Shown here: piece by piece, positions 6,185 to 8,054 of the stretch
Layout: each line of letters begins with the position of its first letter
Numbering within the stretch: position 1 is the first letter of the stretch
Assembly (NCBI GenBank): GCA_964412105.1
Contig: CAYPNM010000085.1
Location: 1-8,054, forward strand
Direction of reading: 5' to 3'
DNA from: JAKAGZ01 sp964412105
GTDB lineage: Bacteria; Bacteroidota; Ignavibacteria; Ignavibacteriales; Ignavibacteriaceae
DNA length: 8,054 nt
Position numbers and translations under genes: made by a program
The notes under the pieces: generated by a model
The model's input: only the letters and a program-made list of their open reading frames with translations
Told to the model about the DNA's origin: nothing
Databases searched by the model: none

Positions 6185-6573
6185 TTATTTCTTTCAATTA
6201 TATCAAGTTGCTTTTTAGTATCGGCATAAACCTGCCACAGTTTAATTTTATCGTTTTCAATCGTAACTTTCCATGCTGCCGGTATACGAAAATAATTTTC
6301 AAGATAATTGTATTTACCCCCTTGAAAGCTTCCACCTGCGAAGCCAAAAGCTGCGATGGTATTATTCTCGATAAATAAATCTGTGATCTCAATATTATAA
6401 TCGGGAAACCAATGGAAATACTCAATCCACCCTGATCTCATTTTATCCTTCCCTGAAACTTCATTGCCGTAGGAATCTATAAATTTATGATCTTCCGTCA
6501 TCAAGGAATATAATTTTTCAACATTATGTTCATTAATCGCATCTACAAAATCATCAAATACTTTTTTGTTCAT
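6181..6573 (-). CDS. SnoaL/NTF2-like protein (SnoaL_2 type)
   Basis: A 130-residue protein with the pattern of a single SnoaL/NTF2-like cone-shaped domain. It starts with a helix containing INEHNVEKLYSLMTEDHKFID (part of residues 13-33), followed by G36 and SGKDKMRSGWIEYF (40-53). The second half alternates polar and hydrophobic residues as in the family's beta sheet, including PAAWKVTI (98-105) and KLWQVYAD (111-118). The fold holds varied small enzymes and binding proteins, so no function follows. The stop TGA shares bases with the radical SAM start (ATGA), and the gene lies 35 bp after another SnoaL-like gene. No Shine-Dalgarno sequence is visible; the start is chosen as the first ATG of the frame with a full domain after it. 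Confidence 0.82.
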   Translation of the reverse strand: MNKKVFDDFVDAINEHNVEKLYSLMTEDHKFIDSYGNEVSGKDKMRSGWIEYFHWFPDYNIEITDLFIENNTIAAFGFAGGSFQGGKYNYLENYFRIPAAWKVTIENDKIKLWQVYADTKKQLDIIERNK

Positions 6574-6608
6574 AATACATTAGTGGTTAAATGTAACTTG
6601 ATTTATAT

Positions 6609-6986
6609 TCAAAAAGCGCCATCCTTATTTGGTGAATCCGCTTGTATCTGCTGACCACAATCCCACATCTCAACGATCTTATTGTCTTGGAAACGGAATA
6701 AATGAAAAACAATCATTCCCGGCTCTCCCTCATTAAAAACTAAGTGTGAGTGTGTTGCAACTAGATCGCCATCTCCTAATATATTTTTTATATTAAACTG
6801 TTTATTAGGAAATTGCACATGATTCTCCTTCATTCCTTCTTTTAATACAGAGAACCCTGCAGGGAAATATGTATTGTGATGTTTTCCTTTAGCATCAACA
6901 TAATCATTATAAGCTTTGTCTATTTCTCCAGCTATCACAAGCTTTAGGAATTGCACAGCTATTTCCTTGTTATTATAATCAGCCAT
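6609..6986 (-). CDS. SnoaL-like protein, COG4922-type (predicted aldol-condensation-like fold)
   Basis: A 125-residue single-domain SnoaL/NTF2-fold protein. The series HNTYFPAGFSVLKEGM (37-52), ATHSHL (77-82), FHLFRF (94-99) and KIVEMWDCGQQI (103-114), with a tail SPNKDGAF, resembles the group annotated as predicted SnoaL-like aldol-condensation enzymes; its members are mostly uncharacterised. Family members usually read KIVEHWD; here Met replaces the His. The start is firm: AAGGAGGG (complement of 6996-7003) precedes the ATG by nine bases. It is the first gene of a run with a second SnoaL-like gene and the radical SAM gene. The two SnoaL proteins show little similarity to each other beyond the general fold pattern, so they are not a recent duplication. 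Confidence 0.84.
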   Translation of the reverse strand: MADYNNKEIAVQFLKLVIAGEIDKAYNDYVDAKGKHHNTYFPAGFSVLKEGMKENHVQFPNKQFNIKNILGDGDLVATHSHLVFNEGEPGMIVFHLFRFQDNKIVEMWDCGQQIQADSPNKDGAF

Positions 6987-7096
6987 TACAATTTTCCCTC
7001 CTTAATGTAATAATTTAAAAATCTTTCTTGCCTGCTTACGGTAATTCGGTCTAAAAAGTGGATATATTAGAAATTAAAAAATTTTAACAATAAATA
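6987..7096 (-). promoter_or_regulatory. Upstream region of the SnoaL-SnoaL-radical SAM run
   Basis: This 110-bp gap separates the aldo/keto reductase stop from the first SnoaL-like gene. On the minus strand TTGTTA (7090-7085) and TATATC (7066-7061) are 18 bases apart, a weak -35/-10 pair. The only strong element is the ribosome site AAGGAGGG at 7003-6996. No convincing terminator for the reductase gene is seen, so read-through into the run is possible. Confidence 0.25.
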
Positions 7097-8014
7097 TTAT
7101 GGTAATTTATTCCCTGCAGATTTATAAATATCGTACCACTCCTGTCTGGTGAGAGTAATTTGCGAAGCTTTGCAAATATCCTTTAGTCGCTTATAGTTTG
7201 TAGTCCCGATTATCGGCTGTATTTTAGCAGGATGTCTAAGTATCCAGGCAATGACAATTGCAGCATTCGGCACATTCTTTAATATAGCTATTTCATTTAT
7301 TTTCTTATTTAACCCTGGAAATTTTTCATTATTTAAAAACACCCCTTCAATAAATCCATATTGAAATGGTGACCAGGCCTGAATTGTAATGTCTTTAAGA
7401 CGGCAGTATTCTAAAACGCTTCCATCTCTGTCAATTGATCCAGCAAATTTTGTATTTACATTTATTCCGGAATCTATCATTCCTGTGTTAGTTATGCTCA
7501 ATTGAAGTTGATTAATAATTAATCTTTGGTTTACATATTTACTTAGTAATTCAATTTGCATAGAATTAAAATTGCTTACACCGAAATGTTTAACCTTACC
7601 GCTGTTTTGAAGCAAATCGAACGCTTCCGCAACCTCTTCAGGTTCTATAAGAGTATCGGGTCGATGAAGGAGTAAAATATCTATGTAGTCGGTTTTTAAT
7701 CTTCTTAAACTTCCATCAACAGAGTTTAAAATATGTTCCTTTGAAGAATCGTAATAGCCTTCTCTGATACCGCACTTTGTTTGAATATAAATTTTATCTC
7801 TTATGTTATTGTTCATTCCGATAGCATTTGCAAAAACTTCCTCAGCTTTAGCCTCGCCATAAATGTCAGCGTGTTCAAAGAAATTTATTTCTTCATCCAG
7901 TGCTGTTTTAATTAACCTTTCCGCATCGCTACTTGATAGTTGAGCTATCCGCATGCAGCCAAGAGAAATTTCAGAAACACTTAAGATACCATTTACAATA
8001 TTGATTTTATTCAT
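7097..8014 (-). CDS. Aldo/keto reductase, YdhF-like
   Basis: An NADPH-type aldo/keto reductase with a (beta/alpha)8 barrel; 305 residues from the chosen start, normal length, substrate unknown. The frame could begin 18 bases upstream at 8032, but GGAGGAGGGG (complement of 8017-8026) lies inside that extension just before the second ATG, so the start is placed at 8014. Numbered from there, the catalytic region is FFEHADIYG (45-53) with Y52, Lys is K80 in YIQTKCGI, and His is H117 in LLLHRPD. The phosphate-binding end is PIIGTTNYKRL. The tetrad Asp, expected five residues before the Tyr, is Glu at position 47; the codon is GAA. HADIYG and the LQLSITNTGMID stretch point to the YdhF-type subgroup. 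It is followed after 110 bp by the SnoaL run. Beyond its start only 40 bases remain to the window edge. Confidence 0.93.
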   Translation of the reverse strand: MNKINIVNGILSVSEISLGCMRIAQLSSSDAERLIKTALDEEINFFEHADIYGEAKAEEVFANAIGMNNNIRDKIYIQTKCGIREGYYDSSKEHILNSVDGSLRRLKTDYIDILLLHRPDTLIEPEEVAEAFDLLQNSGKVKHFGVSNFNSMQIELLSKYVNQRLIINQLQLSITNTGMIDSGINVNTKFAGSIDRDGSVLEYCRLKDITIQAWSPFQYGFIEGVFLNNEKFPGLNKKINEIAILKNVPNAAIVIAWILRHPAKIQPIIGTTNYKRLKDICKASQITLTRQEWYDIYKSAGNKLP

Positions 8015-8016
8015 TT

Positions 8017-8026
8017 CCCCTCCTCC
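8017..8026 (-). promoter_or_regulatory. Ribosome binding site that decides the reductase start
   Basis: On the minus strand GGAGGAGGGG ends two bases before the ATG at 8014, with its GGAGGA core at a six-base distance. If translation began at the upstream ATG (8032) this sequence would be coding for a Gly-Gly-Gly stretch, which has no place in the family's N-terminus. It therefore favours the shorter protein. Confidence 0.8.
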
Positions 8027-8054
8027 GTTCATAATAATTATTCAATATTAAACT

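Noticed and set aside
6198..6425. Minus-strand frame of 75 codons inside the second SnoaL-like gene
   Set aside because: Alternate frame of a gene with a good domain pattern and a coupled stop; no separate start signal.
1..8054. tRNA, rRNA, CRISPR array, insertion sequence or prophage elements
   Set aside because: No repeated spaced units, transposase or integrase frame, or tRNA-like cloverleaf sequence was seen; nearly all the window is occupied by ordinary genes.

Overview
The window is an AT-rich stretch of bacterial chromosome, roughly one third G+C by eye. It carries ten protein genes and no RNA gene, CRISPR array, transposase or phage gene that I can see. Nine genes lie on the minus strand; only the DinB-like gene is on the plus strand. 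The phosphoenolpyruvate carboxylase has motif variants (TAHPTQ, GFSDGTKDGG) that I associate with Bacteroidota/Chlorobiota-type enzymes. Several genes nevertheless have clear Shine-Dalgarno sequences, which is unusual for core Bacteroidota. A member of the FCB group such as an Ignavibacteria relative would fit, but that placement is inference.

Layout from left to right: (1) positions 1-1597, the N-terminal 532 or so codons of phosphoenolpyruvate carboxylase, cut by the left window edge; (2) 1731-2908, a GNAT acetyltransferase followed 20 bp later by an SDR oxidoreductase, probably one transcript; (3) 3016-3633, a MarC-family membrane protein; (4) 3803-5083, an ABATE/CGNR zinc-finger regulator divergent from a DinB/YfiT-like four-helix protein, sharing a 186-bp control region; (5) 5102-6986, two different SnoaL/NTF2-like small proteins and a PA0069-type radical SAM protein, with the middle gene overlapping the radical SAM gene by an ATGA; (6) 7097-8014, an aldo/keto reductase of the YdhF type with a Glu where the catalytic Asp is expected.

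Only the carboxylase has a firm role: anaplerotic formation of oxaloacetate. The rest looks like a set of small accessory genes (redox enzymes, acetyltransferase, putative metalloenzyme, small SnoaL folds) rather than one pathway. The two groupings best supported by layout are the CGNR regulator with its divergent DinB neighbour, whose plus-strand promoter has a -35 box inside a small palindrome, and the SnoaL-SnoaL-radical SAM run. I see no clear-cut new biological system. These two groupings, plus the altered active-site residue in the aldo/keto reductase and the altered CGNR signature in the regulator, are the points most worth checking.
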